Positions 24,586 through 34,058 are shown, counted from the stretch's first letter. The stretch: 64,000 nucleotides of DNA from Chitinophagales bacterium (GCA_017303335.1 JAFLBK010000003.1:490291-554290), one strand, 5' to 3'. Numbers and translations: made by a program. The notes: generated from the sequence alone by a model not told the origin.

Positions 24586-26232
24586 TTACAACGAAACGCC
24601 CCGCTTCCAGGGGATGAAATCATCCTGGTTCAGCAACACCGCCTTGGGGATCACTTCGCCGCTGGCCGCTTTAATGCAATACTCCAGTATATCCTCCCCC
24701 ATCTGCTCAATGGTCTTCTCTCCTTCGATGATCGGTCCACAGTCGATATCAATGATGTCGTTCATGCGTTTCGTAAGGTTGCTGTTGGTGGATACTTTAA
24801 TGGTCGGACAAACCGGGTTACCCGTTGGCGTTCCCAAACCCGTGGTGAAGAGGATCAGCGTGGCTCCGCTGGCTGCTTTACCGGTGGTTGCCTCCACGTC
24901 GTTGCCGGGTGTGCACACGAGGCTAAGGCCCGGCCTGGTAGCCGGTTCGGTATAGTCGAGCACATCCACCACCGGTGAAGTGCCCCCTTTTTTGGCAGCT
25001 CCGGCGCTTTTGATGGCGTCGGTGATCAGTCCGTCTTTAATATTACCGGGAGAAGGATTCATGTGAAAGCCTGAACCTACTTTCATTGCCGACTCGTTGT
25101 AGCTGGTCATGAGGCTGATGAATTTCCGGGCGGCGGCTTCATCTTTCGTGCGATCAATGAGGTTTTGTTCGGCGCCGCATAGTTCCGGGAATTCGGCGAG
25201 GAGTATCTTGCCGCCCAAGGCTACAACCAGGTCGCTGCAATAACCTACGGCCGGGTTGGCGGATATACCGCTGAAGCCATCGCTGCCGCCGCATTTAACA
25301 CCGATGCAGAGTTTGCTGAGCGGAGCCGGTTTTCGTTCCTGCCGGTTTATCTCGATTAATCCGGAAAAAGTCTTTTGTATGGCTTCGGCGATCAGTTGTT
25401 CTTCGCTTTGCGATTGCTGCTGTTCGAAGATGTACAACGGTTTATCGAAATGCGGATTGAGTTTTTTAAGATCATTGATAAAATCCTGCACCTGAAGGTT
25501 CTGGCAACCCAGACTTAACACCGTTACGCCACCCACATTGGGGTGGTTGGCATAGGATGCCAGTAGTTTTCCCAGCACGGCCGCATCCTGGCGGATGCCC
25601 CCGCAGCCACCCTGGTGATTGAGAAATTTGATACCGTCCACATTTTTGAAGAGCCTTCCCCCGGCCCCCTCCAAAGGAGAGGGAGCAGCAAGATCCACTG
25701 ATTCGATACGATCCCCTGCTTTGAAAGCTTCCACAAGCTGGTGTGTATATCTTTTATACTTATCGGTAACCGCGTAACCCAGTTCGTTGTGCAGGGCTTC
25801 GCGGATCACATCGAGGTTACGGTTCTCACAAAAAACAGTCGGGATGAACAGCCAGTAATTGGCCGTGCCCACTTCGCCGTTGCTACGGTGATAGCCCTTG
25901 AAGGTACGGTTGGCAAACCGGGAAACATCCGGCGGTGTCCAGTGAAAATCGGTCTTACGGTAAAAGAACGGCTCGGCCGCGTGTTTGATATTGGCCGTGG
26001 AAATGATACCTCCTTTGGGTATATCGGTCTGCGCCTTGCCAACAAGCACACCATACATGATCACGGAATCGCCCTGGGCCAGGTGCCGGGTTACGAATTT
26101 GTGTTTGGCCGGGATGTCGTCCTGGAGAATGAATGACTCACCATTATATGTAAGCGTTTCTCCCCTGGACAGGTTCGTTAATGCCACCAGCACATTATCA
26201 TCGGGGTGAACCTTGAGTATCTTTTGTTTCAT
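24586..26232 (-). CDS. uxaA: Altronate dehydratase with an in-frame palindromic repeat insertion
   Basis: 548 residues. The N-terminal SAF-type domain (about 1-100, HPDDNVLVALTNLSRGETL) is fused to the large UxaA domain (about 105-548), which shows GIKFLNHQGGCGG, CIGVKCGGSDGFSG and GPIIEGEKT. It dehydrates D-altronate to 2-keto-3-deoxygluconate and needs a metal ion. Residues around 183-196 (AAPSPLEGAGGRLF) are encoded by a copy of the palindromic repeat found elsewhere as intergenic DNA in this locus. The frame stays open, and the insertion lies just before FKNVDGIKF in a probable surface loop. The start is 3 bases after uxaB. Confidence 0.93.
   Translation of the reverse strand: MKQKILKVHPDDNVLVALTNLSRGETLTYNGESFILQDDIPAKHKFVTRHLAQGDSVIMYGVLVGKAQTDIPKGGIISTANIKHAAEPFFYRKTDFHWTPPDVSRFANRTFKGYHRSNGEVGTANYWLFIPTVFCENRNLDVIREALHNELGYAVTDKYKRYTHQLVEAFKAGDRIESVDLAAPSPLEGAGGRLFKNVDGIKFLNHQGGCGGIRQDAAVLGKLLASYANHPNVGGVTVLSLGCQNLQVQDFINDLKKLNPHFDKPLYIFEQQQSQSEEQLIAEAIQKTFSGLIEINRQERKPAPLSKLCIGVKCGGSDGFSGISANPAVGYCSDLVVALGGKILLAEFPELCGAEQNLIDRTKDEAAARKFISLMTSYNESAMKVGSGFHMNPSPGNIKDGLITDAIKSAGAAKKGGTSPVVDVLDYTEPATRPGLSLVCTPGNDVEATTGKAASGATLILFTTGLGTPTGNPVCPTIKVSTNSNLTKRMNDIIDIDCGPIIEGEKTIEQMGEDILEYCIKAASGEVIPKAVLLNQDDFIPWKRGVSL
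25655..25684. repeat. Palindromic repeat inside the uxaA coding region
   Basis: CTTCCCCCGG followed by the hairpin CCCCCTCC-AAA-GGAGAGGG. It is the same repeat family as the intergenic copies at 24325, 34018 and 34119 but contributes in-frame codons here. Confidence 0.75.
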
Positions 26233-26235
26233 TGT

Positions 26236-27753
26236 TTACGCAATGCTTTTTTTCGATTGCAGCGGATCAATCACCGCTGCCATTCCCAGTTCTTCAATGT
26301 CGTTAATTTTCTCTTGCACGGCTTCGGCAAAACCGGGCAGGGCGGCGAGGTTTTGTCCCCATAAGCCGGTATCCGTTAATACCGCAACCGCCATTTGCGC
26401 TGCCGGCTTGTTCTGCCATTTGCTGTACAGGTAGGCTGCCTGATCATCCTGTATAAGATAGAGGTCATTTTGCAACCGGCCAAAATATTTATCGCCCTCC
26501 TTCTTCTCGGCTTTCATAAAACAGATATAGGCGGCAAAACCGGTAGCCATGAATTCCGGAACAATGTTGAACAAGGCATAGTAATTCAACAATACCGGCA
26601 CCACCCGCATTTTCATTTTAGAGGAATACTGCACGGTAATGCTCAGCCATTGATGATGGATGTAGGGGTTACAGAACCGGTCGAGGCAGCTGCGTGCGAA
26701 TTCCATCCGTTGCTCGCCGGTAGCCGGGTATGGAATGGCCGCGGCGATCTCTTTCTGCATCAGGTCGCTGATGAACTGCCGCACCTGTTCATCGTCCATG
26801 GCGTTCTTCACGGTATCAATACCGGAAAGAAAAGCCACGCCGCTGCAGAGCGTATGGGTACCATTGAGCAGCCTGAGTTTCAGTTCCCGGAACAGGTTGA
26901 TGTCTTTGGCAACCACCACGCCCTTATCCGCCCGGGCAAATGAGAGTGTTTCGGCGATCTCTTCATCACCTTCGATGGCCCAGAGCCGGTATACCTCACT
27001 CATGATGAGCAGTTCGTCGGTATAGCCCAGCCGGGTTTCGATGGAGCGCTGCAATACTTCATCGGGCTTACCGGGTACGATCCGGTCGACCAGTGAATTG
27101 CAGAAGCGGTTGGCGTTTTCGAGCCAGTCGATGAACGCTTCCTCGAGCCCGTTCAGGTGAGCGAGTTCGATGACGATCGATTCCAGCTTCTTACCATTGT
27201 CGCTGATCAGTTCGGTAGGAACGATCACCATACCGGATTGCCTGCTTCCTTCGAATGCCTTGTACCGTTCGTAGAGAAAAGCGAGCAGTTTACCCGGGAA
27301 CGACACCGGCGGATAACGGCGGATATCGTCGTGCACGAGCTGAATGCCCACTTCGGTGGTGTTGGATATGATGATCTTCAGTTGGGGATTGTGCGCACAT
27401 TCGAGCACCTTATTCCATTCCGACCGGGCCGATAAGACCCGGCTGATGGAGGCATTGATGATATCTTCTTCGTACTTGCCGCCGTTTTCCACCCCGCGGA
27501 TGCAGAGGGTGTATAAGCCATCCTGTTTTTCGAAGGCCGTGGCATCGCCGCCATCGGTGGATTTCACCAGCACGATCCTTCCGTTGAAGATGCCCTGTTT
27601 GTTCGCCTTGTCGATAAAGTAATCGGGCAAGCCACGCAGCAGCACACCTGTACCGAACTGCAGTACTTTTTCCGGCAGGTCGAAGAGCGCCGGGTCCGGA
27701 ACCGCGACCTGCTCCGTATGTATGTTCTTTAAATTATACTTCGACAACAACAT
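26236..27753 (-). CDS. uxaB: Tagaturonate reductase
   Basis: 505 residues, full length for the mannitol dehydrogenase family. The nucleotide-binding region contains VLQFGTGVLLRGLPDYFID, followed by STDGGDATAFEKQDGLYT and the catalytic-domain motif RLLNGTHTLCSGVAFLSG. It reduces D-tagaturonate to D-altronate with NADH. It sits 11 bases after the pectinesterase-family gene and 3 bases before uxaA. Confidence 0.94.
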   Translation of the reverse strand: MLLSKYNLKNIHTEQVAVPDPALFDLPEKVLQFGTGVLLRGLPDYFIDKANKQGIFNGRIVLVKSTDGGDATAFEKQDGLYTLCIRGVENGGKYEEDIINASISRVLSARSEWNKVLECAHNPQLKIIISNTTEVGIQLVHDDIRRYPPVSFPGKLLAFLYERYKAFEGSRQSGMVIVPTELISDNGKKLESIVIELAHLNGLEEAFIDWLENANRFCNSLVDRIVPGKPDEVLQRSIETRLGYTDELLIMSEVYRLWAIEGDEEIAETLSFARADKGVVVAKDINLFRELKLRLLNGTHTLCSGVAFLSGIDTVKNAMDDEQVRQFISDLMQKEIAAAIPYPATGEQRMEFARSCLDRFCNPYIHHQWLSITVQYSSKMKMRVVPVLLNYYALFNIVPEFMATGFAAYICFMKAEKKEGDKYFGRLQNDLYLIQDDQAAYLYSKWQNKPAAQMAVAVLTDTGLWGQNLAALPGFAEAVQEKINDIEELGMAAVIDPLQSKKSIA

Positions 27754-27764
27754 AGCTACATAAT

Positions 27765-28778
27765 TTATTTACGCCCGGGATCCCATTTACCATCGAATAC
27801 CCAGGATGCGCTGAATTCATTTATACTGAAACCTGCAGGCAGGTTGTTGGTATGCCAGGGATAATCGCCGCCTTCCCTGCTGCAGTTGTAGTAATATACC
27901 CGCCGGCCCCATTGGATCAGGTTGCTGGTGGGCACCAGGTAGATATCCGCGTCGGCCATGTTCTTCGCGAAGCGGCAATTCAGCAGGTAGAACTGGGCGT
28001 CGCGGTGATAGCGGCCCAGTTTGAAATTGTCGTCGCCTTCGAAGCGGCAGTTGTACAAAACCGTTTTCGATTTTTCGTACCTGCTTCCGTCGTGCCAGAT
28101 GGCCGCGTTCCTATCGCTGCAGATGAACGTACAGTTCTCGGCCAGGGCCCAGCCACGCGGGCAGTAGAAATCCACCCCGCCTTCCATGATACAATCCTTG
28201 AAGTAGAACATGCCGCTATCGGTATTCCAGGGACTTACCGTATCGCCGCCCCAGGCCCGGAAGACGCAGTTCTTAACGATGAGCCTTGTGGTGGCGAATG
28301 ACCGCAACGCCATCTGGTGACCATAAGGCCGGATGGTTTTCGACCCGGTGCTGTCATTCGCACAGGCAATGGTTCGCTCCGTTTTATTGTCTTTCCCGTA
28401 ACTGTTGATGAAAGACAGGTTTTCCAGTGTAATATCGCTTCCTTTCAGGTTGAGGGTGGCTGTACCATAATCATCGGGGTTGGCACAACGCCATTCGTCG
28501 CGGGATTGCGCAATGGTAACAATGGTTTTCCCGGGATCCTCACCCTGCAGGGTTATGAAATTCTTATCGATGAATATTTTTTCTTTATAGACACCCGGCT
28601 TTATGCGGATGATACGCTGTTCGGTGGCCTCGGCGGGCAGACTGTTGATCGCTTCCTGGATACTGCGGAACATGCCGGAGCCATCCAATGCAACGGTAAC
28701 CTGTTGCTGGGCAAACAGCTCACTACCTGCCAGCAGCATGGCAGCAAGGATCAATACTATTTTTTTATATACAGTCAT
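27765..28778 (-). CDS. Divergent pectinesterase family protein (CE8-like)
   Basis: 337 residues with a signal peptide (about 1-24, ending ELFAQQ). It is a right-handed beta-helix of the pectinesterase type: PGVYKEKIFID and HQMALRS correspond to conserved strands. The catalytic region is altered: where the family has QDT it has GGDT, and where it has DFIFG it has VDFYCPRG. The two Asp and a later Arg (LGRYHRD) are retained. It may still de-esterify pectin, possibly with changed specificity. It lies between GH105 and uxaB. Confidence 0.85.
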   Translation of the reverse strand: MTVYKKIVLILAAMLLAGSELFAQQQVTVALDGSGMFRSIQEAINSLPAEATEQRIIRIKPGVYKEKIFIDKNFITLQGEDPGKTIVTIAQSRDEWRCANPDDYGTATLNLKGSDITLENLSFINSYGKDNKTERTIACANDSTGSKTIRPYGHQMALRSFATTRLIVKNCVFRAWGGDTVSPWNTDSGMFYFKDCIMEGGVDFYCPRGWALAENCTFICSDRNAAIWHDGSRYEKSKTVLYNCRFEGDDNFKLGRYHRDAQFYLLNCRFAKNMADADIYLVPTSNLIQWGRRVYYYNCSREGGDYPWHTNNLPAGFSINEFSASWVFDGKWDPGRK

Positions 28779-28848
28779 ATCCAGGTCAAATCTTATAAGT
28801 CAAATCCAAACGCCTTTACATGGCGGCAGTTTGGTTTCGCTGGTTGGA

Positions 28849-30759
28849 TTACCGTTTAGGCGCCTGCGCCAGTAACCATTTAACCAGTTCATTCGCAGCC
28901 GAAAAATTCTGGTACTCGGCCGGTATCTTTCTGCCATCCAGGTATTCGTTGTAGAGCCAGGGATCGCCTACAGCGAAAACGGTTCCTTTTCCATATCTGG
29001 CCGTTGCCATGATCACATCCCCGTCCTGTACGATCAGCGCACTGGCCGGCGATGTTACGTCGATGGTACTGATCTCTTTCAGGTACATCTTCGCTGTGTT
29101 TCTGAAAACAGGATTGGCCGGCCGGTTATAAATGGCGCCTGTTTCAAACTCGCTCCCCTGAACCATGTTGCGGCTCTTGTTACTGAAATGGATCCCGAAT
29201 TTCCCGGGCAGCATATTGAAATGCCGCAGGTCGCAGTTGCTTGTATCATTGGTCATGATGAGCAGTACGCCGCCGGCTTTCACCCAGTTGGCGATGGCGG
29301 CAGCGGATTTCTCATCCATGTAATTGGGTGTTTTCGTATCCTTAATCCCATCCGGATCAACCATCACATATACCGAAGCTTTCCGGAGATTGGCCGGCGT
29401 TGGCGCCACATCCAATGTACCCAGCGAAGCGCCATACAATTGCCACAGCGAACCGAAAAGACTGAAACCGCCGTTCTCTGTATCATCCCAGGTATAATGA
29501 CGGCGTACGTTCACACCGTATCCATTCTTTCGCCATTCGTTGTTGAAATAATTATCCATCACCACGGTTTTACCTGCGCCCGGTTTTGGCAAGGCAGCCA
29601 TTTCCATTTCCACACTGCAGAGAATGAAAGCGCCCATGCCCTTCGGATCGTTCACAACCACCGGTTCGCTCATGTAATATTCAAAACTGCCATCGCGGTA
29701 GGGTTTACCCCCCAACCCGGAAACACTGACCGTTCCTTTCAGGTTGGTTTGCCCGTTCGCATCCACTTCAATGAATTCTTTGATGATGCCATTGTAGGCT
29801 TTCTTCGCGGTTAGCTGGTAGGTTGCGGGTATGTATCCTTTGCGCACCGCTTTGGCCAGGGTATACACGAACATGCAGGAGGCCGAAGCTTCCTTGTAAT
29901 TTTTTTCTCGGTTGGGCATATCCAGTATGTCGTACCACAAACCCGACTTCACATCCTGCACCGCGGTGATGGCTTTCGCGAAACGATTGAGTATGCCGAT
30001 GATCGAATCTCGTCCGGGATGATCCGTGGGGAAATGATCCAGCACATCCACCATGGCCATGCCGTACCAGCCCATGGCCCGTCCCCAGAAATTGGGCGAG
30101 CAACCGGTTTGCTTATTGGCCCATTGTTGTTCTTTGCTTTCATCCCAGCCGTGGTAGAGCAACCCTGTTTTTGCATCACGGGTGTGCCTTTCGATGTTGA
30201 TGAACTGGCGGGCGATGTCGTCGAACACGGTGTCCTGCCGGGCCCATTTCGCGTATTCGGCATAGAATGGCTGGCCCATGTACAACCCATCGAGCCAGAC
30301 CTGCCAGGGATAGATCTTTTTGTGCCAGAATCCGCCTTCTTTGGTTCGCGGGTGATCGTTGAACTGGCTGCGGATGTGATCAATTGCCTTCTTGTATTTT
30401 TCCTTGCCGGTGATGTTGAAGAGCAGCATCAGCACTTTGCCGTTGTTGGTATGATCGATATTGAACTCGTCGCGTTTGTAATCCTTGATGCTTCCATCCT
30501 CCCGCACATAATGATCCATGCTGTGCTGGATATAATTGAAGTACGACGCGTCGCCGTATAATTTCCAGATGCCTTCAATGCCTTTCAGGATCACACCCTG
30601 GTCGTAACTCCAGCGTGCCGGTCCGCCCGGCTTCACCGAAAAGGAATCGGGCCAGGTGCGCATGGCGGTTTGCGCCAGTTGCTGCGAATAGGGTTTTGGC
30701 TGTGCGGTGAGTGAAAGGCAGAGCGCCGAAAAAGCCCATATCGTTACCAGTTGCTTCAT
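28849..30759 (-). CDS. GH105 unsaturated rhamnogalacturonyl hydrolase with C-terminal GATase-like domain
   Basis: 636 residues with a signal peptide (1-20). Residues about 25-400 match the (alpha/alpha)6 barrel of GH105/YteR: WSYDQGVILKGIEGIW, WLDGLYMGQPFYAEYA, NFWGRAMGWYGMAMVDVLDHFP and ASASCMFVYTLAKAV. The Asp in WLDGLYM fits the catalytic acid. Residues about 430-636 (ASVYVMVDPDGIKDT, VKAGGVLLIMTNDTSN, YGKGTVFAVGDPWLYNEYLDGR) look like a class I glutamine-amidotransferase-like domain such as DUF4350. It removes unsaturated galacturonyl residues from rhamnogalacturonan oligosaccharides. Its ATG overlaps the stop of the upstream fusion gene. Confidence 0.9.
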   Translation of the reverse strand: MKQLVTIWAFSALCLSLTAQPKPYSQQLAQTAMRTWPDSFSVKPGGPARWSYDQGVILKGIEGIWKLYGDASYFNYIQHSMDHYVREDGSIKDYKRDEFNIDHTNNGKVLMLLFNITGKEKYKKAIDHIRSQFNDHPRTKEGGFWHKKIYPWQVWLDGLYMGQPFYAEYAKWARQDTVFDDIARQFINIERHTRDAKTGLLYHGWDESKEQQWANKQTGCSPNFWGRAMGWYGMAMVDVLDHFPTDHPGRDSIIGILNRFAKAITAVQDVKSGLWYDILDMPNREKNYKEASASCMFVYTLAKAVRKGYIPATYQLTAKKAYNGIIKEFIEVDANGQTNLKGTVSVSGLGGKPYRDGSFEYYMSEPVVVNDPKGMGAFILCSVEMEMAALPKPGAGKTVVMDNYFNNEWRKNGYGVNVRRHYTWDDTENGGFSLFGSLWQLYGASLGTLDVAPTPANLRKASVYVMVDPDGIKDTKTPNYMDEKSAAAIANWVKAGGVLLIMTNDTSNCDLRHFNMLPGKFGIHFSNKSRNMVQGSEFETGAIYNRPANPVFRNTAKMYLKEISTIDVTSPASALIVQDGDVIMATARYGKGTVFAVGDPWLYNEYLDGRKIPAEYQNFSAANELVKWLLAQAPKR

Positions 30760-33158
30760 TGCTTCTTTTTGCTTTTTGTTTTCTTCGCCGGTTCGGTAGC
30801 AGCCGGCAGCGCCCAGCTTACGATGGCTTCGCCGGCGCCGAAACCGGCGATGAGTTTTTGTTTGGCGGCAGCGGTATTGCTGTTGAGCAGTTGTATATCC
30901 TTCGACCGTTCTCCCTGCACCTGCAAAAGGACTTCCGCGCTGTCTTTGAACCTGAGCCCGTCGATACGTATGCTGTCGCTGTTCAGCACATAGGCAACCG
31001 GCCTGGTATTTTTGCTGATCATCGTGATGTTCTTCAGGTTGATGTTGCTGGCCTCCTGGATGTCGATGCCTTCGCTGGCCTGCAGCACGGCATTCTCGAT
31101 CCAGATATTCTTTACGTGCATCTCCGGTATGCCCCGTACAAATATGCCTTTGGCAGCGCCGTTGCAGGTGATGTTGCGGAAATAGAAATTCCGGAATTGA
31201 GGCGTGGTTTCATCCACGGGCTTGAATTCCACTTTGGGCGGTTCGCGTTTTTCGCCGGAGAGCACCACCGGGTCTTTGGCCATGTAGTACATGTCGAAGA
31301 GGATGGCTTCCGCGGGAATGTCTTTCATGTTCACGTTGTTCACGTATATGTTTTCCACCAGTCCGCCGCGGCCCCGGGTGGTTTTGAAGCGAAGCCCGAT
31401 ATCGGAACCGATGAAGGTGCAGTTACTCACGAACATGTTGTTGACGCCACCGCTCATTTCGCTGCCCACCACAAAGCCGCCGTGCGCATGATATACGACG
31501 CAGTTGTTGACGATCACGTCTTTGGTGGGCATTCCTTTCCGGCGCCCCTCTTCGTCCCGGCCGCTCTTGATGCAGATGCCGTCGTCGCCGGTATCAAAAT
31601 GACAATCCTCCACGAGTGCGTTCTTACTGCTCTCCAGGTCGAGCGCATCGGTGTTTTGTCCGTACCAGGGATTTTTTACCGTGAGGTTTTTGATCGTTAT
31701 GTGTTCGCTGAACTGGATATGGGTGGTCCAGGCCGGTGAATTCTCGAAGGTCACATCCTGAATGCGTACATTTTTGCAGTTGAAGATGCGGATCATATTG
31801 GGACGAAGGAAATCTTTCACGTCTTCGAAATCACTTAATTTTTTTCCTCCGGCCAGTTTGCCGATGGTTTTATCGTTGAATCCTTTCAAAGCTTTGGCAG
31901 AAGAATACCATGTCTTCTGATCTTCGCTGAGCACGCCCCCGTATTTTTTCAGGTGCGCTTTCCATTCGCTTTCGGTGAGCTTGTCGCGGCGAACGGGCCG
32001 CCAGTAGTAACCGTTCCCGTTCATGATGCCCTTGCCGGTGATGGCGATGTTCTCGATGTTTTCGGCAGTAACAGGCGATTGGCAGCGGGCGGCTTCTACG
32101 CCTTCGAAGGTGGAAACGACGAGCGGGTATTGATCGAAGTCGGGCGTAAAGATGACCAGGGCTCCTTCAGCGAGGTGGAGATTGATATTGCTCTTCAGCA
32201 TGATGGGCCCGGTGACAAATGAGCCTCTTGGGATGAGTACGGTGCCTCCTCCCTGTTTGGCGCATTCGGAAATGGCATTGTTGATCGCCGCGGAGTTGAG
32301 CGTCATTCCATCCGCTATGGCTCCGTAATTCAGTATATTGAAGGTATCCCGCCTGAAATGCGGTGAATAGATCCTGGGCAATTCAAACGCGAATTTTTCC
32401 TTGAAGTCGGATGGACGCAGGTATTTCGCCAGCGCCAGGTTTTGCTCTTTTATAGCCTGGCAAACCAGTGAGGCCATGGAAGCGGCGCCGTATTCGCTGA
32501 AATGTGTATTGTCTTCTTCCTTACCCTTATAATTTTTAAAATGATTCGGTGGTATGTTGAGGAAGAGCCGGCGGGAACCTTCCACACCTTCTTTTACAAT
32601 AAGCGCTTCGCTGCTTTTGTGCAGGTCGATCAGCGGAACGTTGAGTGAGGCAGCCACTTCTTTCACCACGCCGGGATAATCGCCGTGCTGGTCGACAAAA
32701 TTTCCGTTCGCATCAAATTTCCGCCGCATCACCGGCGTGATCAATACGGGAGTGGCTCCTTTACTACGGACATCCTTTACAAAACGGATGAGATTTTCTT
32801 TGTACAGGGTATGTGCAGGAGCTGAACGGGTACTATCGTCTGCTTTGCTGTCGTTATGCCCGAACTGGATCAGCACATAATCGCCTTCCCTGAGCCGGCT
32901 CAGGATGGTATCCCAGCGGTGTTCGTTGATGAAACTTTTCGTGCTTCTGCCGTTCACCGCGTGGTTCTGAACTTCCACGTCATCGGTCAGGTATTTCGAC
33001 AGGTACATTCCCCAGCCACGCTCCGGGTTCTCATCAAGCGGTTTATTCGCCATGGTACTATCGCCCACAAGAAAAACGGTTACTTTCTTATCGGGCAGTA
33101 AAAAGGCGAAACCACTTAGTACCATTGCCAGTATGATGAGGGTCCTTTTCAATTTCAT
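30756..33158 (-). CDS. Fused rhamnogalacturonan acetylesterase (CE12-like) and GH28 polygalacturonase
   Basis: 800 residues. A signal-anchor-like N-terminus (about 1-21) is followed by an SGNH esterase (about 25-260) with VFLVGDSTMANK (Ser), NHAVNGRSTKSF (Gly), LIQFGHNDSK (Asn) and DNTHFSEYGA (Asp, His). From about 270 a GH28 parallel beta-helix follows: NILNYGAIADG, NTDALDLESS, FDTGDDGICIKSG, AHGGFVVGSE and GLRFKTTRGRGG carry the family's Asp, Asp-Asp, His and Lys positions. One polypeptide can thus deacetylate and cut the backbone of pectin. The C-terminus is basic (KKTKSKKKQ). It is tightly coupled to GH105. Confidence 0.93.
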   Translation of the reverse strand: MKLKRTLIILAMVLSGFAFLLPDKKVTVFLVGDSTMANKPLDENPERGWGMYLSKYLTDDVEVQNHAVNGRSTKSFINEHRWDTILSRLREGDYVLIQFGHNDSKADDSTRSAPAHTLYKENLIRFVKDVRSKGATPVLITPVMRRKFDANGNFVDQHGDYPGVVKEVAASLNVPLIDLHKSSEALIVKEGVEGSRRLFLNIPPNHFKNYKGKEEDNTHFSEYGAASMASLVCQAIKEQNLALAKYLRPSDFKEKFAFELPRIYSPHFRRDTFNILNYGAIADGMTLNSAAINNAISECAKQGGGTVLIPRGSFVTGPIMLKSNINLHLAEGALVIFTPDFDQYPLVVSTFEGVEAARCQSPVTAENIENIAITGKGIMNGNGYYWRPVRRDKLTESEWKAHLKKYGGVLSEDQKTWYSSAKALKGFNDKTIGKLAGGKKLSDFEDVKDFLRPNMIRIFNCKNVRIQDVTFENSPAWTTHIQFSEHITIKNLTVKNPWYGQNTDALDLESSKNALVEDCHFDTGDDGICIKSGRDEEGRRKGMPTKDVIVNNCVVYHAHGGFVVGSEMSGGVNNMFVSNCTFIGSDIGLRFKTTRGRGGLVENIYVNNVNMKDIPAEAILFDMYYMAKDPVVLSGEKREPPKVEFKPVDETTPQFRNFYFRNITCNGAAKGIFVRGIPEMHVKNIWIENAVLQASEGIDIQEASNINLKNITMISKNTRPVAYVLNSDSIRIDGLRFKDSAEVLLQVQGERSKDIQLLNSNTAAAKQKLIAGFGAGEAIVSWALPAATEPAKKTKSKKKQ

Positions 33159-33183
33159 GTTGCTTGTTCAACCACTGTTGCGG

Positions 33184-34014
33184 TCATTTTAATTGGTTTA
33201 TGTCCACCGGGTCCATGTCGGCATAATCGAGGTTCTCTCCTGCCATACCCCAGATGAATCCATAGTTGCTGGTGCCGCACCCGCTGTGAATGCTCCAGGG
33301 CGGCGAGATGATGGCTTCTTCGTTACCCACCACCAGGTGTTTGGTTTGGGCGGGTTCGCCCATCAGGTGTATCAGTTTCTGGTTGGCCGGAAGATCGAAG
33401 TAGAAATAGGCTTCCATCCGGCGGTCGTGTACGTGCGTAGGCATGGTATTCCATACGCTTCCTTCCTTGAGGATGGTCAATCCCATCACAAGCTGGCAAC
33501 TTTTGATTCCCGCCAGGTGGATGTATTTATATACCGTTCGCTGGTTGGCGGTAGCCGCTGCGCCGAGTTCCATGGGCATGGCCTTTTCCTTTTTCAGCAG
33601 GCGTGTGGGATAGGCATGATGCGCCGGGGCCGAAAGCAGGTAGAATTTCGCGGGGTAGTCTTTCTTCTTACTCCTGAAACCAACCTTTGCGTTGCCTTTG
33701 CCAATGTAGAGGCAATCGAGTTTGCGCAGGGCGAAGGTTTTCCCGTTGACGATGATCTCGCCATCGCCGCCTACGTTGATGATCCCGATCTCTCTTCTTT
33801 CGAGAAAGAACTTTGCTTTGAGCGCATCATAGGTCGGAAGCGAAACCATTTTGGCAACCGGCATCACGCCACCGATGATCATACGGTCGTAATGCGAATA
33901 CACGAGGCTGATCGTGTTGGCCTGCATAACCGACTGAATAAGGAAGTTGCTGCGCAACTCGTCGGTTGTCATCGTACGTACTTCCCGGGCGCTGTTGTGA
34001 AATCGTATTTCCAT
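33184..34014 (-). CDS. kduI: 5-keto-4-deoxyuronate isomerase (5-dehydro-4-deoxy-D-glucuronate isomerase)
   Basis: 276 residues, exactly the usual KduI length. The zinc site is visible in PTHVHDRRMEAYFYFDLP, and SPPWSIHSGCGTSNYGFIWGM is the family signature near the C-terminus. It isomerises the product of unsaturated uronates to 2,5-diketo-3-deoxygluconate in the cytoplasm. It lies 25 bases upstream of the esterase-GH28 gene, with a 209-base repeat-bearing gap before it. Confidence 0.96.
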   Translation of the reverse strand: MEIRFHNSAREVRTMTTDELRSNFLIQSVMQANTISLVYSHYDRMIIGGVMPVAKMVSLPTYDALKAKFFLERREIGIINVGGDGEIIVNGKTFALRKLDCLYIGKGNAKVGFRSKKKDYPAKFYLLSAPAHHAYPTRLLKKEKAMPMELGAAATANQRTVYKYIHLAGIKSCQLVMGLTILKEGSVWNTMPTHVHDRRMEAYFYFDLPANQKLIHLMGEPAQTKHLVVGNEEAIISPPWSIHSGCGTSNYGFIWGMAGENLDYADMDPVDINQLK

Positions 34015-34017
34015 ATT

Positions 34018-34058
34018 ACCTCACCCCCAACCCCTCTCCTCCAGGAGAGGGGAGGAAG
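34018..34058. repeat. Palindromic intergenic repeat, copy 2
   Basis: Same sequence as copy 1 with hairpin arms CCCCTCTCCT / AGGAGAGGGG (34031-34052). It sits between kduD and kduI and could attenuate transcription. Confidence 0.85.
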
